Assembly: GCF_031599675.1 (NCBI RefSeq)
Contig: NZ_CP134223.1
Coordinates: forward strand, 4,154,001-4,218,000
Direction: 5' to 3'
Length of the DNA: 64,000 bases
Source: Paenibacillus pedocola
GTDB lineage: Bacteria > Bacillota > Bacilli > Paenibacillales > Paenibacillaceae
Shown here in pieces: positions 8,152 to 16,625 of this stretch (its first letter is position 1; every line of letters begins with the position of its first letter). Position numbers and translations under genes: made by a program. Under the pieces are notes generated by a model. It worked only from the letters and a program-made list of their open reading frames with translations, was not told the DNA's origin and did no database searches.

Positions 8152-11022
8152 TCATTGAATGTTGGACTCATTGCCGCCTTCAAGCCATTCTTCAATTCTC
8201 GGAACCATCTGATCAGTCAGCATATGCTCCATTTTGGGACCCGGAAGAGAATACAGGAAATACTTCCCGTAATAAGCTTCGATGACCCTGGTATCATATA
8301 CAATGACAATTCCCCGATCCTGAGCCGTCCGAACCAGCCGGCCAAAACCCTGTTTGAAACGGATAACCGCCTGCGGAACAGACAGCTTCATGAAAGGATT
8401 CTTCTTCTGGGCCTGTAACAGCTCGGACTTCGCCTCCGCAAGCGGATGGTTCGGCGGCTGAAACGGAAGTCTGACGATCGCCAGGCAAGTCAGTGCCTCT
8501 CCGGGGATATCCACACCTTCCCAGAAGCTGCTGGTCCCGAGCAGCACCGAAGCCGAACTGTCCTGAAACCTCCGGATCAGCTTACTGCGGCTGCCTCCCT
8601 CCACGCCTTGGCCAAGGACCGTAATATCCTCTGATGCCAGTGCCTCCTTAAGCGGGTCATAGACCTGACGCAGCATCTTATAAGAGGTGAACAGCACAAG
8701 CATGCGGCCTTTGGTTGCGACCGCAGTTTCCGCCAGTGAATGCACCAGCTTATCCACAAAGCGGGCATCACCCACACTGCCTTTGACACTTGGGAAATCA
8801 CGCGGAATAACAAGCAGCGCCTGTTCGCGGTATTTGAACGGCGAAGGCAGCAGTGCTGTCATCAGACGGTCTTGTTCGGCAGCCTCGTTAAGCCCAAGAT
8901 TATCGATCATGAACTGGAAGGATTTATCCACGGAAAGTGTCGCAGATGTCAGCACAATACTCTTCTTCTTGTCGAAGAACAAATCCTTGAGCTGTGTACT
9001 GACATCGACCGGAACGGCATACAGCTGCAGTGATTTGCCGCGGTAGTTGCCGCTACCCTCCATCCAATAAACGATATTCTCATCATTTAAACCCATGAAG
9101 AAACGGATCTGTTCACGGATTGAGGCTAAATCCTTAAACAAGCCGCCAATATCCGTCACCAGACTGTCCGAGGAGGACTGGCTTTCTGTATCACGCATCT
9201 CGCTGAGCATTTTATCGCCTCTGCGGATAATATCGCTAAGGCTTAAATTCAGCGTATTCTCTAATGCTGCCAGCTCTTCCCAATCCTTCGGCTTCTTACC
9301 GGGATGAAGGCGTGTCACCAGCTGCCCGGCTTCACCCGCCGCTGCGTCACTTCGTTCAGGCAGGAGACCAAACAGCTTGTCGCTGAGCGCATCCCAGGTT
9401 TCCTTAACCGTCAGCAGGTCCGGATAGATCCTGTCGATCACACCGCTCCACTCGGAAGCCTCTTCGCTGCCGGAGGATTGCAGGGTCTGCCGCAGCGCCG
9501 GCAGCTGTCCGTTACGGCTGTCTTTATACAGCCGCGTCAGGGTGTGGGCTACCGTGAAATACTTCATCTGCATGCCAAGATGCTTGCCTGCCACATCCTC
9601 CAGATGATGAGCTTCATCAATCACAAGATGTTCATAAGCAGGAAGCAGCTGATGTCCGGCCTTCACATCGGCGAACAGCTTGGAATGATTGGTAATGACC
9701 ACATCCGCAATGCCGGCTTCATGCTTGGCCCTGTGGTAATAGCATTTGCGGAACCATGGACAGGCGCGGCCCAGGCAGGAGTCCGTATCACTGGCCACAG
9801 TCTCCCAAAAGTCGCCGCCACGGCCGTTCAGATTCAGCTCCTCGTCATCACCCGATTGGGTCTGGGTCAGCCAGACAATCATTTGTGCCGCGGTGAGGGC
9901 TTCTTCTCTGGGGCTTACAAAGTCTCTTTTATTAATTTTGTGTTCAAACTTGCGCAGGCACAAATAATGCCCTCTTCCCTTAAAGATTGCAGCTTTGAAC
10001 GGAAACGGCACCACGCTCGTAAGCAGGGGGATGTCGCGCTCACGCAGCTGATCCTGAAGATTGATGGTGTGGGTGCTGACCATTACCTTCTGGTCAGTGC
10101 GCACGCTCTGATAGATTGCCGGCAGAAGGTAGCCCAGCGATTTACCGGTACCGGTGCCCGCCTCAATCAGCAGATGCTTCTCCTCCTGAAGAGCGGTCTT
10201 CACCTCACCGATCATAATCTCTTGGGCTTCCCGGCTTTCATATTGCGGCAAAGTATCTTTAAGGCGTTTGGTTACTTCAGCCATATAGTCTTCAAAGGAT
10301 ATATTCTCCAAAGGATTGCTGGCACCTTCTTCCCTCGGCGGGACAAGCTCAGTCCAGTCTCCTACAGCCAGTGCCAGCTGCCGGTGAAAGGTCAGCTCGC
10401 CTTCCGGCTGAAAGGTCTCCATTTCCCGTTCCCGCAGGAGGCCGTCAAAATACCAGGCGAGATCACTGTCTTCTTCAGCAAACAGCTCAGTCAGCCGCTG
10501 GATAGTCAGCAGAGGCAGGCTGTATAGCTCTTCCAGACATTGAAGCAGCACCAGGGCTGTTGCCAGTGCATCACTGTCCGCCTGATGCGGACGTTCATGA
10601 GTAAGCCCGAAATGCGAGCTAACCGCTCCCAGCTGGTAGGTCGTCAGTGACGGAAAGCAAATTTTGAGAAAATCAATCGTATCGAGAATTCTTCCCTGAA
10701 ACGGCAAATAGCCGCAGCGGTCCAAAGCACTCTGTAAAAAATGAAAATCAAAAGCGACATTATGTCCAACAAGCACCACATCATCCAAAAGCGGGACAAG
10801 CTCCATCATCATTTCGTCCAGCTCCGGGGCATTCGCTACATCCTCATCGGTTATGCCAGTCAAGCCCGTAATAAAAGGTGGAATCGGCGTTCCGGGCTTG
10901 ACATAGGAACCATACACCCGGGAGATGGACCGGTCTTCTTCTATAATGGCAAGGCCAACCTGGATGATCTCACCCACGGATTGGGTTCCCGTAGTTTCAA
11001 AATCAAGCACGGCAAATTTCAT
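8152..11022 (-). CDS. dinG: DinG-family ATP-dependent helicase/exonuclease
   Basis: DNA repair enzyme of 956 residues. The N-terminal DnaQ-like 3'-5' exonuclease starts with AVLDFETTGT (DEDD motif) and has HNVAFDFHFL and HQADSDALAT. An XPD-like helicase follows, with Walker A EAGTGTGKS, DEAH box VIDEAHH and a C-terminal helicase domain ending in GFGRLVRTAQDRG. Four cysteines (YLCLRK, then SCLGRACPWFRKC) are placed as in XPD/DinG iron-sulphur proteins. The exonuclease fusion is typical of Firmicutes. It lies downstream of a terminator (11078-11121), so it should have its own promoter. Confidence 0.95.
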   Translation of the reverse strand: MKFAVLDFETTGTQSVGEIIQVGLAIIEEDRSISRVYGSYVKPGTPIPPFITGLTGITDEDVANAPELDEMMMELVPLLDDVVLVGHNVAFDFHFLQSALDRCGYLPFQGRILDTIDFLKICFPSLTTYQLGAVSSHFGLTHERPHQADSDALATALVLLQCLEELYSLPLLTIQRLTELFAEEDSDLAWYFDGLLREREMETFQPEGELTFHRQLALAVGDWTELVPPREEGASNPLENISFEDYMAEVTKRLKDTLPQYESREAQEIMIGEVKTALQEEKHLLIEAGTGTGKSLGYLLPAIYQSVRTDQKVMVSTHTINLQDQLRERDIPLLTSVVPFPFKAAIFKGRGHYLCLRKFEHKINKRDFVSPREEALTAAQMIVWLTQTQSGDDEELNLNGRGGDFWETVASDTDSCLGRACPWFRKCYYHRAKHEAGIADVVITNHSKLFADVKAGHQLLPAYEHLVIDEAHHLEDVAGKHLGMQMKYFTVAHTLTRLYKDSRNGQLPALRQTLQSSGSEEASEWSGVIDRIYPDLLTVKETWDALSDKLFGLLPERSDAAAGEAGQLVTRLHPGKKPKDWEELAALENTLNLSLSDIIRRGDKMLSEMRDTESQSSSDSLVTDIGGLFKDLASIREQIRFFMGLNDENIVYWMEGSGNYRGKSLQLYAVPVDVSTQLKDLFFDKKKSIVLTSATLSVDKSFQFMIDNLGLNEAAEQDRLMTALLPSPFKYREQALLVIPRDFPSVKGSVGDARFVDKLVHSLAETAVATKGRMLVLFTSYKMLRQVYDPLKEALASEDITVLGQGVEGGSRSKLIRRFQDSSASVLLGTSSFWEGVDIPGEALTCLAIVRLPFQPPNHPLAEAKSELLQAQKKNPFMKLSVPQAVIRFKQGFGRLVRTAQDRGIVIVYDTRVIEAYYGKYFLYSLPGPKMEHMLTDQMVPRIEEWLEGGNESNIQ

Positions 11023-11077
11023 TATAAGTTCTATTCCCTTTCACTTGAGACTCCTTATCAGCATAACAGAAGTTACG

Positions 11078-11121
11078 TAAAAAGGCGATGCAAGCCGCTT
11101 GTTCAAGTGGGTGCATCGCCT
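11078..11121 (-). terminator. intrinsic terminator after the TPR gene
   Basis: A 10-bp stem AGGCGATGCA / TGCATCGCCT (11083-11121) with a smaller inner stem is followed on the minus strand by TTTTTAC. It separates the pan/TPR unit from dinG. Confidence 0.8.
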
Positions 11122-11137
11122 AAATGAATGGCTATAA

Positions 11138-11776
11138 TTACAACAGCGAAACAAGCTGATTCCCAAAATGAAGCTTCCCGCCCCTTTTGCGGCAAACCTC
11201 CAGATTGACACTCGGCTCCGGTAAAGCGGGATCATGCAGCAAAGAAAGGCTGAACAATTCACTTGCTTCCTTGAAGCGCTCCTGTGAGGCTCTGATGCAG
11301 CCCAGAGCATTATAGATCATTGCCTTGAGCTTGCTCTCGCGGATCAGCGCCAGCATATGGTTCAGATGGCCCCAGGCCGTCTCTCCGTCACCTTCCTGCA
11401 AGTAGGCCATGGCCAGGTACAGGCGGGCTGCCAGACTGTCCGGATGCTGCTGAATCACTTCCTTGAACTGCTCAATACATTTGCCGTACATCAGCAGCTT
11501 ATAATACCCCTGTCCCCTGACAAAAGAGTCCATGGCAAGCTCAGGAGCTTCGTGCTGCACCGCTTCCTCCGGCTGAACCGGAAAATCGGACTGCTCCCGG
11601 AATTGGCTTAATTTCTCGGCAAAGGCCAGCCACTCATCCATCACTTCATCGCTAAGCCTGTGAAGCATATTGTACTTGCATAACAGATCATTCCGGCGCG
11701 CCCCTTCCGCAGAAGGATAGTCCGTGACAATCTCCTGGAGCATCTTGTTCATCTCAGCAAATAAATGTTGAAACAT
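11138..11776 (-). CDS. TPR-repeat protein
   Basis: A cytoplasmic 212-residue protein built largely of tetratricopeptide helices, for example GQGYYKLLMYGKCIEQFKEV then HPDSLAARLYLAMAYLQEGD, followed by two more repeats. Such proteins bind partner proteins; the specific role is unknown. The start is ATG at 11776 with AAAGGGGG 9 bases upstream, in preference to an upstream Met with no site. It follows panD by 115 bp and ends just before a terminator, so it may be the last gene of the pan transcript. Confidence 0.72.
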   Translation of the reverse strand: MFQHLFAEMNKMLQEIVTDYPSAEGARRNDLLCKYNMLHRLSDEVMDEWLAFAEKLSQFREQSDFPVQPEEAVQHEAPELAMDSFVRGQGYYKLLMYGKCIEQFKEVIQQHPDSLAARLYLAMAYLQEGDGETAWGHLNHMLALIRESKLKAMIYNALGCIRASQERFKEASELFSLSLLHDPALPEPSVNLEVCRKRGGKLHFGNQLVSLL

Positions 11777-11891
11777 CGGGACATCCCCCTTTACTGAAAA
11801 TGAAATCAGCCTAAGCTTGCCTGCCTTCATTTTTCGCAAAGTACGGGTACTTCATCCCTGCCATTGATTACATGGCTCAAAAAACAGCTGG

Positions 11892-12275
11892 TTAAGCGAT
11901 AGTTGCGTGCACTTCATGATCAACCAGCTTCACCGGCTTGTTGCCGGCATCCACAAACACTACAGTCGGCTTATGTCCGGCCAGCTCTTCGGATGACAGC
12001 ATGGCGTAGGAAATAATAATGACCGTATCACCAGGCTGCACAAGCCGGGCGGCTGCTCCATTGAGACAAATCACTCCGCTGCCGCGCGGTCCCGGAATGA
12101 CGTAAGTTTCCAGACGCGAGCCGTTATTGTTGTCAACAATTTGTACCTTCTCGTTCTCAAGCAGATCAGCGGCCTCCATCAGGTCTTCATCGATGGTGAT
12201 GCTGCCCACATAGTTCAGATTAGCTTCGGTCACCGTTGCACGGTGAATTTTGGACTTCATCATATGTCTAAACAA
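11892..12275 (-). CDS. panD: aspartate 1-decarboxylase (pyruvoyl enzyme)
   Basis: Makes beta-alanine from aspartate for pantothenate. The proenzyme cleaves itself between Gly and Ser in [11 protein letters not shown] to form the pyruvoyl cofactor. I place the start at TTG 12275: it puts the cleavage Gly at residue 24, exactly as in known PanD, gives the usual 127 residues, and has AAGGAGG 9 bases upstream. ATG 12281 would be too close to that site, and the ATGs at 12263/12260 too far. It overlaps the panC stop by 8 bp. Confidence 0.95.
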   Translation of the reverse strand: MFRHMMKSKIHRATVTEANLNYVGSITIDEDLMEAADLLENEKVQIVDNNNGSRLETYVIPGPRGSGVICLNGAAARLVQPGDTVIIISYAMLSSEELAGHKPTVVFVDAGNKPVKLVDHEVHATIA

Positions 12276-13158
12276 GAGCATGAGCCTCCTTAGGGATAAA
12301 TACATTGTTATCAATCAGGCGGGTTCTGCCGAACTTCACAGCCAGTGCCATGATGATTTCACCGTCAGCATCCGTTAAAAGTGAGCTTCCGTCCAGTGTC
12401 TCCAGTTCAGGGAAGGTCAGGATTTCCGCGTAATCGATCACTGCAAGCGGAGAAGAAGATATCACCGAAACGAGCAGCTCCCGAGCTTCATCTACGGTAC
12501 GGACTTTACCTTCCTCCATGGCCTGGCGTACGCTCTGAAGTGAGCGGGACAGTACAAGTGCCTGGCTGCGCTCCTGCGCCGACAGATAGACGTTACGCGA
12601 GCTGAGCGCGAGCCCGTCATTTTCACGGACAATCGGACAGGCGATAATTTCCACATTCATGTTCAGATCAGAAACCATCCGGCGGAGTACAGCCACCTGC
12701 TGGGCATCCTTAAGACCAAAGAAAGCATAATCCGGCTGTACCATATTAAACAGCTTGCTGACAACCGTGGTTACGCCGTCGAAATGGCCCGGACGGGAAG
12801 CACCGCAGAGCTGGGTAGTCAGCGAGGATACCGACACCTTCGTGCGGATCGGCTGCGGATACATTTCTTCCACACTTGGAATAAATACAATATCCGCCCC
12901 TTCGCGTTCCGCAAGCTCCAAATCCCGGGCTTCATCGCGCGGATAAGAGGCAAAATCCTCATTGGGTCCAAATTGCAGCGGATTGACAAAAATGCTCATT
13001 ACAACCGTGCTGCTCATTTCCCCTGCCCGCCGCAGCAGACTGGCATGTCCTTCATGAAGATATCCCATGGTTGGCACAAAACCGATGGGAGTATGCCCTC
13101 CTTGACGCATATATTCAAGCGCTTCACGCAATTGTGCTACTGTTCTGACTACTCTCAT
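12268..13158 (-). CDS. panC: pantothenate synthetase (pantoate-beta-alanine ligase)
   Basis: Joins pantoate and beta-alanine with ATP. The 296-residue enzyme has the nucleotidyltransferase signatures [19 protein letters not shown] near the start, [20 protein letters not shown], and [28 protein letters not shown]-like loop follows ([11 protein letters not shown]). Start ATG 13158 lies 1 bp after the panB stop and has AAGGAGC upstream. It is in one operon with panB and panD. Confidence 0.97.
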   Translation of the reverse strand: MRVVRTVAQLREALEYMRQGGHTPIGFVPTMGYLHEGHASLLRRAGEMSSTVVMSIFVNPLQFGPNEDFASYPRDEARDLELAEREGADIVFIPSVEEMYPQPIRTKVSVSSLTTQLCGASRPGHFDGVTTVVSKLFNMVQPDYAFFGLKDAQQVAVLRRMVSDLNMNVEIIACPIVRENDGLALSSRNVYLSAQERSQALVLSRSLQSVRQAMEEGKVRTVDEARELLVSVISSSPLAVIDYAEILTFPELETLDGSSLLTDADGEIIMALAVKFGRTRLIDNNVFIPKEAHALV

Positions 13159-13159
13159 C

Positions 13160-14026
13160 TTATTTCGCTCCTTTTCCGGAGGCGCCGTATAAAGACTCCA
13201 ATACATGCTCATCCGCATTAAAAATATGATTCTCGGCAGGGAAGGAACGCTCCTTCACTTCTTTAACGTAGGTGCTGATTCCTTCACGGATTAGGCTTCC
13301 CACATCAGCATAGGTTTTGACGAACCGTTTCTCCCGGTAGGGTGAGGCATACCGGAGTATATCATGGAATACCAGCACCTGACCGTCGCAATACCGGCCT
13401 GCACCGATGCCGATCGTCGGAATGCTGAGCGCCTTCGTAATGGCTTCCGCCACCTCTTCGGTTACCAGCTCCAGCACAATCCCGAATGCCCCGGCCGCTT
13501 CAAGCGCTTTGGCCTCGTTTATCAGCCTCCGGGCATCCTCAGGATCTTTACCTTGGATCCGGTAGCCGCCGATCATGTTGACAGACTGCGGAGTAAGACC
13601 AATATGTCCAAGCACAGGCACACCGGCCTTCACCACAGCAGAGACCGTATCACAAATTTCCAGCCCGCCTTCCATCTTGACGGCTTGCGCCCGGCCTTCC
13701 TGCATCAGCCGGCGCACACCGCGCAGGGTCTCATCAACGCTGCCGTGGTAAGTCATAAAAGGCATATCCGTTACAATAAAGGTATCCGGTGCCCCCCGGA
13801 CGACTGAACGTGTATGGTACACCATATCGTCTATCGTTACCGGCAGGGTAGTATCGTAGCCAAGGACCACATTCCCTAAAGAATCTCCGACCAGGATCAG
13901 ATCAATCCCTGCCTCTTCAGCTAAACGTGCCGACGGATAGTCATAAGCGGTCAGCATGCTCAGGGGCACACCGTCCGCTTTCATTTTTTTCATTTTCACA
14001 ATATTAGTAGCGTGTTTTTCAGCCAT
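13160..14026 (-). CDS. panB: 3-methyl-2-oxobutanoate hydroxymethyltransferase
   Basis: First committed step of pantothenate synthesis: adds a hydroxymethyl group from methylene-tetrahydrofolate to ketoisovalerate. The 288-residue TIM barrel shows SMLTAYDYPSARLAEEAG, LVGDSLGNVVLGYDTT, VKMEGG, GHIGLTPQSVN and IGIGAGRYCDGQVLV. It heads the panBCD operon and is preceded by a 250-nt structured leader, which suggests that the whole operon is controlled before translation of panB. Confidence 0.97.
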   Translation of the reverse strand: MAEKHATNIVKMKKMKADGVPLSMLTAYDYPSARLAEEAGIDLILVGDSLGNVVLGYDTTLPVTIDDMVYHTRSVVRGAPDTFIVTDMPFMTYHGSVDETLRGVRRLMQEGRAQAVKMEGGLEICDTVSAVVKAGVPVLGHIGLTPQSVNMIGGYRIQGKDPEDARRLINEAKALEAAGAFGIVLELVTEEVAEAITKALSIPTIGIGAGRYCDGQVLVFHDILRYASPYREKRFVKTYADVGSLIREGISTYVKEVKERSFPAENHIFNADEHVLESLYGASGKGAK

Positions 14027-14075
14027 TCGCTCCCGTTCCCCTTTTCGCAGTTAAATTACGCGTAAACGCGCAAAC

Positions 14076-14109
14076 AAAAAAAACCCTTTAGCATAGTCCG
14101 CTAAAAAGG
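14076..14109 (-). terminator. terminator-like hairpin at the end of the panB leader
   Basis: On the minus strand CCTTTTTAGC and GCTAAAGGG pair across a 7-nt loop and are followed by eight U. It lies upstream of panB, so it would be an attenuator rather than an operon end. Confidence 0.7.
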
Positions 14110-14284
14110 TCCGATGGGCAAAAAAGAGTCACTCGCGATCGTCCCTTCTGTCTCGGTCCTTACGGCTCAGAGCAGAATCCAACGTAACCGTGTAGTACAG
14201 TTATGAAGGTGTATCCCATAGCAATTTCTGAAGTAACAAAAAATTTCCGGAGTACAGTTCGTCAGAGCGATACCGTCTCTGTCC
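14108..14284 (-). promoter_or_regulatory. structured leader of panBCD with two related hairpins (candidate pan-type RNA element)
   Basis: The untranslated leader of panB contains GGACxGAGACxG twice, at 14273-14284 and 14148-14159, each opening a possible hairpin. The second copy closes with TCGGACC at 14108-14114; its last bases are shared with the terminator arm at 14084-14109. A tandem hairpin element called the pan motif is known upstream of pan genes in Firmicutes. I could not check the consensus base by base, so the family assignment is tentative, but a cis-acting attenuation device is well supported by layout. Confidence 0.5.
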
Positions 14285-14286
14285 AT

Positions 14287-14295
14287 AGTATAGCA
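14287..14295 (-). promoter_or_regulatory. extended -10 promoter for panBCD
   Basis: TGCTATACT on the minus strand is an extended -10 box (TGn + TATACT). No good -35 sits at the usual distance. Start of transcription would be near 14280, just before the first leader hairpin. Confidence 0.45.
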
Positions 14296-14351
14296 AATCC
14301 AGCCGTCAATTACACCAAAAAAATGTGACAAGGGATGGAACCCTTGTCACT

Positions 14352-15152
14352 TCAGATCATTTCTATTTCACCGGACAATATACTGATGATCTTCCCGGAG
14401 GCGTCCTGCAGCAGTAAACCGCCGTTCTCATCCAGACCGATCGCAGTTCCTTCGCTGCGCCCCTGAGGCGTGCTGAACGAGATTTGGCGGCCCAGCGTCA
14501 CCGACATGGCTTCCCAGAGATCCTTAACCGGCTTAAAGCCCTGCTCTATGTAAAGCGTATATAAATATTCCAGCTCTGTCAGCACAGCTTCTGTAAGCCG
14601 GGTTCGGTCAACAGGAATCCCCCCGCCTTCGATCAGCAGCGAGGTGCCGACTCCCTGCAGGTAGTCCGGATAATCTTCCTTGGTCAGGTTAGCAGAAATA
14701 CCGATGCCCGCGATAGCATAATGCAAGCCGCCTTCCCTTAGAGAGGATTCCAGTAAAATCCCGCAGAGTTTGCGCCCGCCGGCCAGCAAATCGTTCGGCC
14801 ATTTGATTCCGGCTGGCACACCGGTAACTTCACGAATGGCCCTGCACACTGCTACTCCGGCAAGCAGCGTAAGCTGCGGCGTCAGGGACAGCGGCAGGTC
14901 AGGGCGGAGCACGACGCTCATCCAGATGCCTTTTCCGGCTGGCGAGTGCCATTTTCTGCCAATCCGCCCGCGGCCGCCAGTCTGTTCTTCAGCCCGGATC
15001 GCCGTTCCTTCGGGCGCCCCCTTCTCGGCCAGCTTCTTCGCTTCCTCCTGGGTAGACACCACTGTCTCCAGCAGCTGAATATTGTCTTTCCAGCCGGAAA
15101 CGAAATGCTCACGGTTCAGCCGCGTCAGGTGCTGGGTGTCATCGCTTTTCAT
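14352..15152 (-). CDS. birA: biotin-[acetyl-CoA carboxylase] ligase lacking the DNA-binding domain
   Basis: Attaches biotin to the carboxyl carrier protein. The 266-residue product has the ligase core: GRGRIGRKWHSPAGKGIWMS (biotinyl-AMP loop), VPAGIKWPNDLL and GILLES, and a C-terminal SH3-like domain. The N-terminal winged helix of ~60-70 residues that lets B. subtilis BirA repress bio genes is absent: the core's first strand (NIQLLETVVSTQEE) begins at residue ~24. The ATG overlaps the cca stop (ATGA), so no longer start is available. It is therefore probably an enzyme only. Confidence 0.92.
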   Translation of the reverse strand: MKSDDTQHLTRLNREHFVSGWKDNIQLLETVVSTQEEAKKLAEKGAPEGTAIRAEEQTGGRGRIGRKWHSPAGKGIWMSVVLRPDLPLSLTPQLTLLAGVAVCRAIREVTGVPAGIKWPNDLLAGGRKLCGILLESSLREGGLHYAIAGIGISANLTKEDYPDYLQGVGTSLLIEGGGIPVDRTRLTEAVLTELEYLYTLYIEQGFKPVKDLWEAMSVTLGRQISFSTPQGRSEGTAIGLDENGGLLLQDASGKIISILSGEIEMI

Positions 15153-16615
15153 TTATATCCATCCTTTTTTGCTTCCTGCAGCAATAATTGTTTGTCGTTA
15201 GGAATATCTCCGGCTGCTACAGCATGCAGCAGCCGCTGCAGCAGCTCCCCCAGCCATGGCCCGGGACGTTTGTCCAGGGCTGCAGACAGCTCTTTTCCTG
15301 TCACTGCCAGCTCCGCCAGCGAGCTGAGCGGCATGCCTGCCATCCAGGAGCGCAGGCGGCTAGGCGGGATGTGTAGCGGCGCAGCCGCACCGGGTGCGTC
15401 CGGGACAGGCGCTTGTGTCCATTGTGAAGCAGACGCGACTGATGCGGACTTATCATGCCGCTGCACGATTGAATCCGGGGCTGGCTGCCGGAAAAGCACA
15501 TCGGGCTCACCGGCTGTGCCCGAGCCGGACTGACTGCCCGGCGGCTGCGCGCCGCCCAGCGTAACGCAGGCGGCCTGCGGCACCGCCTCCAGCAGCGTCA
15601 GCCACCCTTCGGCGGCTTCCGTGCCGCAGGCCAGCACAGCGGCGATCCAGCGCCGCCGCAGTGCCTCCTCCGCGCCGGGTCCCCCCGGCGCAGAGGCCAG
15701 TGCCGCGTCCCATGCTTCGCGGACGCGCAGCACCCGGGCGACGGCGCTGCGCGTCGCCCCCGGGAACGTCCATGCCCGCAGCAGCTCATCGGCCGAAGCG
15801 GCCGACTGCCCCAGGGCATGGAGCAGCAGCGCCCACCGCAGGCGGGCGCTCTGCAGTTCCCCGATCCCGGGCAGGATGGCGGCGGCTGCCGCCAGATCGC
15901 TGCCGGTCCAGGGGAACGGGGCTTTGCCGCGCGATAGCAGGCCGCTGCGCGCGAGCAAGCCGAGGCCGCGCCAGGGATGCGGCCCCTCGATGATGCGCTC
16001 CGTCTCACTGCGGACGCGCTCAACGGCAATATGCGCCAGCTTGTCCCGCTGGCGCAGCAGCCCCCGCCAGGTGTTCTTGGCGACGGCAAAGTCCAGCACC
16101 GACGCGAAGCGGATGCAGCGCAGCATGCGCAGCGCGTCCTCGTCGAAGCGCTCCTCCGCTGCGCCTACGCAGCGGATCAACCGGGCGCTTAAATCCCGCG
16201 CCCCCCCAAAAGGGTCCACCAGCACACCGTCCAGCCCGCAGCAGATGGCATTGATGGTGAAATCACGCCGCCGCAGATCTTCTTTAACATCGCTTACAAA
16301 AAAGACGTGCTCCGGGCGGCGGTGATCGGCATAGCCGCTTTCCGTCCGGTACGTCGTCACTTCAAAGCTGAAACCATCCTGTAATACCGTAACCGTACCG
16401 TGCACAAGTCCCGTCGGGATACAGCGGGTGAATATGGCCATGACCTCCTCCGGCAGCGCGGAGGTCGTCAGATCCATATCATGCACCGGTCTGCCCAGCA
16501 GTTCATCACGGATGCAGCCCCCGACAAAATAAGCTTCACGGCCGCTCTCAAGCAGGCCGGTCATCACCTTGCCAGCTGCTTCCGCCATACCGGATGGTGC
16601 CATTGTCCATTCCAT
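15149..16615 (-). CDS. cca: CCA-adding tRNA nucleotidyltransferase
   Basis: Adds or repairs the 3' CCA end of tRNAs. The N-terminal polymerase-beta-like head has FVGGCIRDELLGRPVHDMDL with catalytic DxD at 46/48, then RRDFTINA (116-123), FGGARDL and RMLRCIRFAS. The neck and body helices follow. At 488 residues it is ~90 longer than the B. subtilis enzyme. Residues ~355-420 are a Pro/Ala/Ser/Gln-rich insert of low complexity, and 15500-16000 is much more GC-rich than its neighbours. It is coupled to birA by ATGA. Confidence 0.93.
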   Translation of the reverse strand: MEWTMAPSGMAEAAGKVMTGLLESGREAYFVGGCIRDELLGRPVHDMDLTTSALPEEVMAIFTRCIPTGLVHGTVTVLQDGFSFEVTTYRTESGYADHRRPEHVFFVSDVKEDLRRRDFTINAICCGLDGVLVDPFGGARDLSARLIRCVGAAEERFDEDALRMLRCIRFASVLDFAVAKNTWRGLLRQRDKLAHIAVERVRSETERIIEGPHPWRGLGLLARSGLLSRGKAPFPWTGSDLAAAAAILPGIGELQSARLRWALLLHALGQSAASADELLRAWTFPGATRSAVARVLRVREAWDAALASAPGGPGAEEALRRRWIAAVLACGTEAAEGWLTLLEAVPQAACVTLGGAQPPGSQSGSGTAGEPDVLFRQPAPDSIVQRHDKSASVASASQWTQAPVPDAPGAAAPLHIPPSRLRSWMAGMPLSSLAELAVTGKELSAALDKRPGPWLGELLQRLLHAVAAGDIPNDKQLLLQEAKKDGYK

Positions 16616-16625
16616 GAAGCACTCC

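Noticed and set aside
9304..10527. A 407-codon open frame on the plus strand opposite dinG
   Set aside because: It is fully inside dinG, has no ribosome site or recognisable domain, and arises from the codon bias of the real gene. The same holds for long plus-strand frames opposite menG/hepS (48335-49417) and spoIVA (51947-53053).
14040..14300. T-box leader upstream of panB
   Set aside because: The conserved T-box core (GGUGGNACCGCG-type) is absent on the minus strand, and the gene is not an aminoacyl-tRNA or amino-acid gene of the usual kind.
14040..14300. 6S RNA in the panB upstream region
   Set aside because: The two ends of the region do not form the long closed stem of 6S RNA, and the layout points to a leader of panB.
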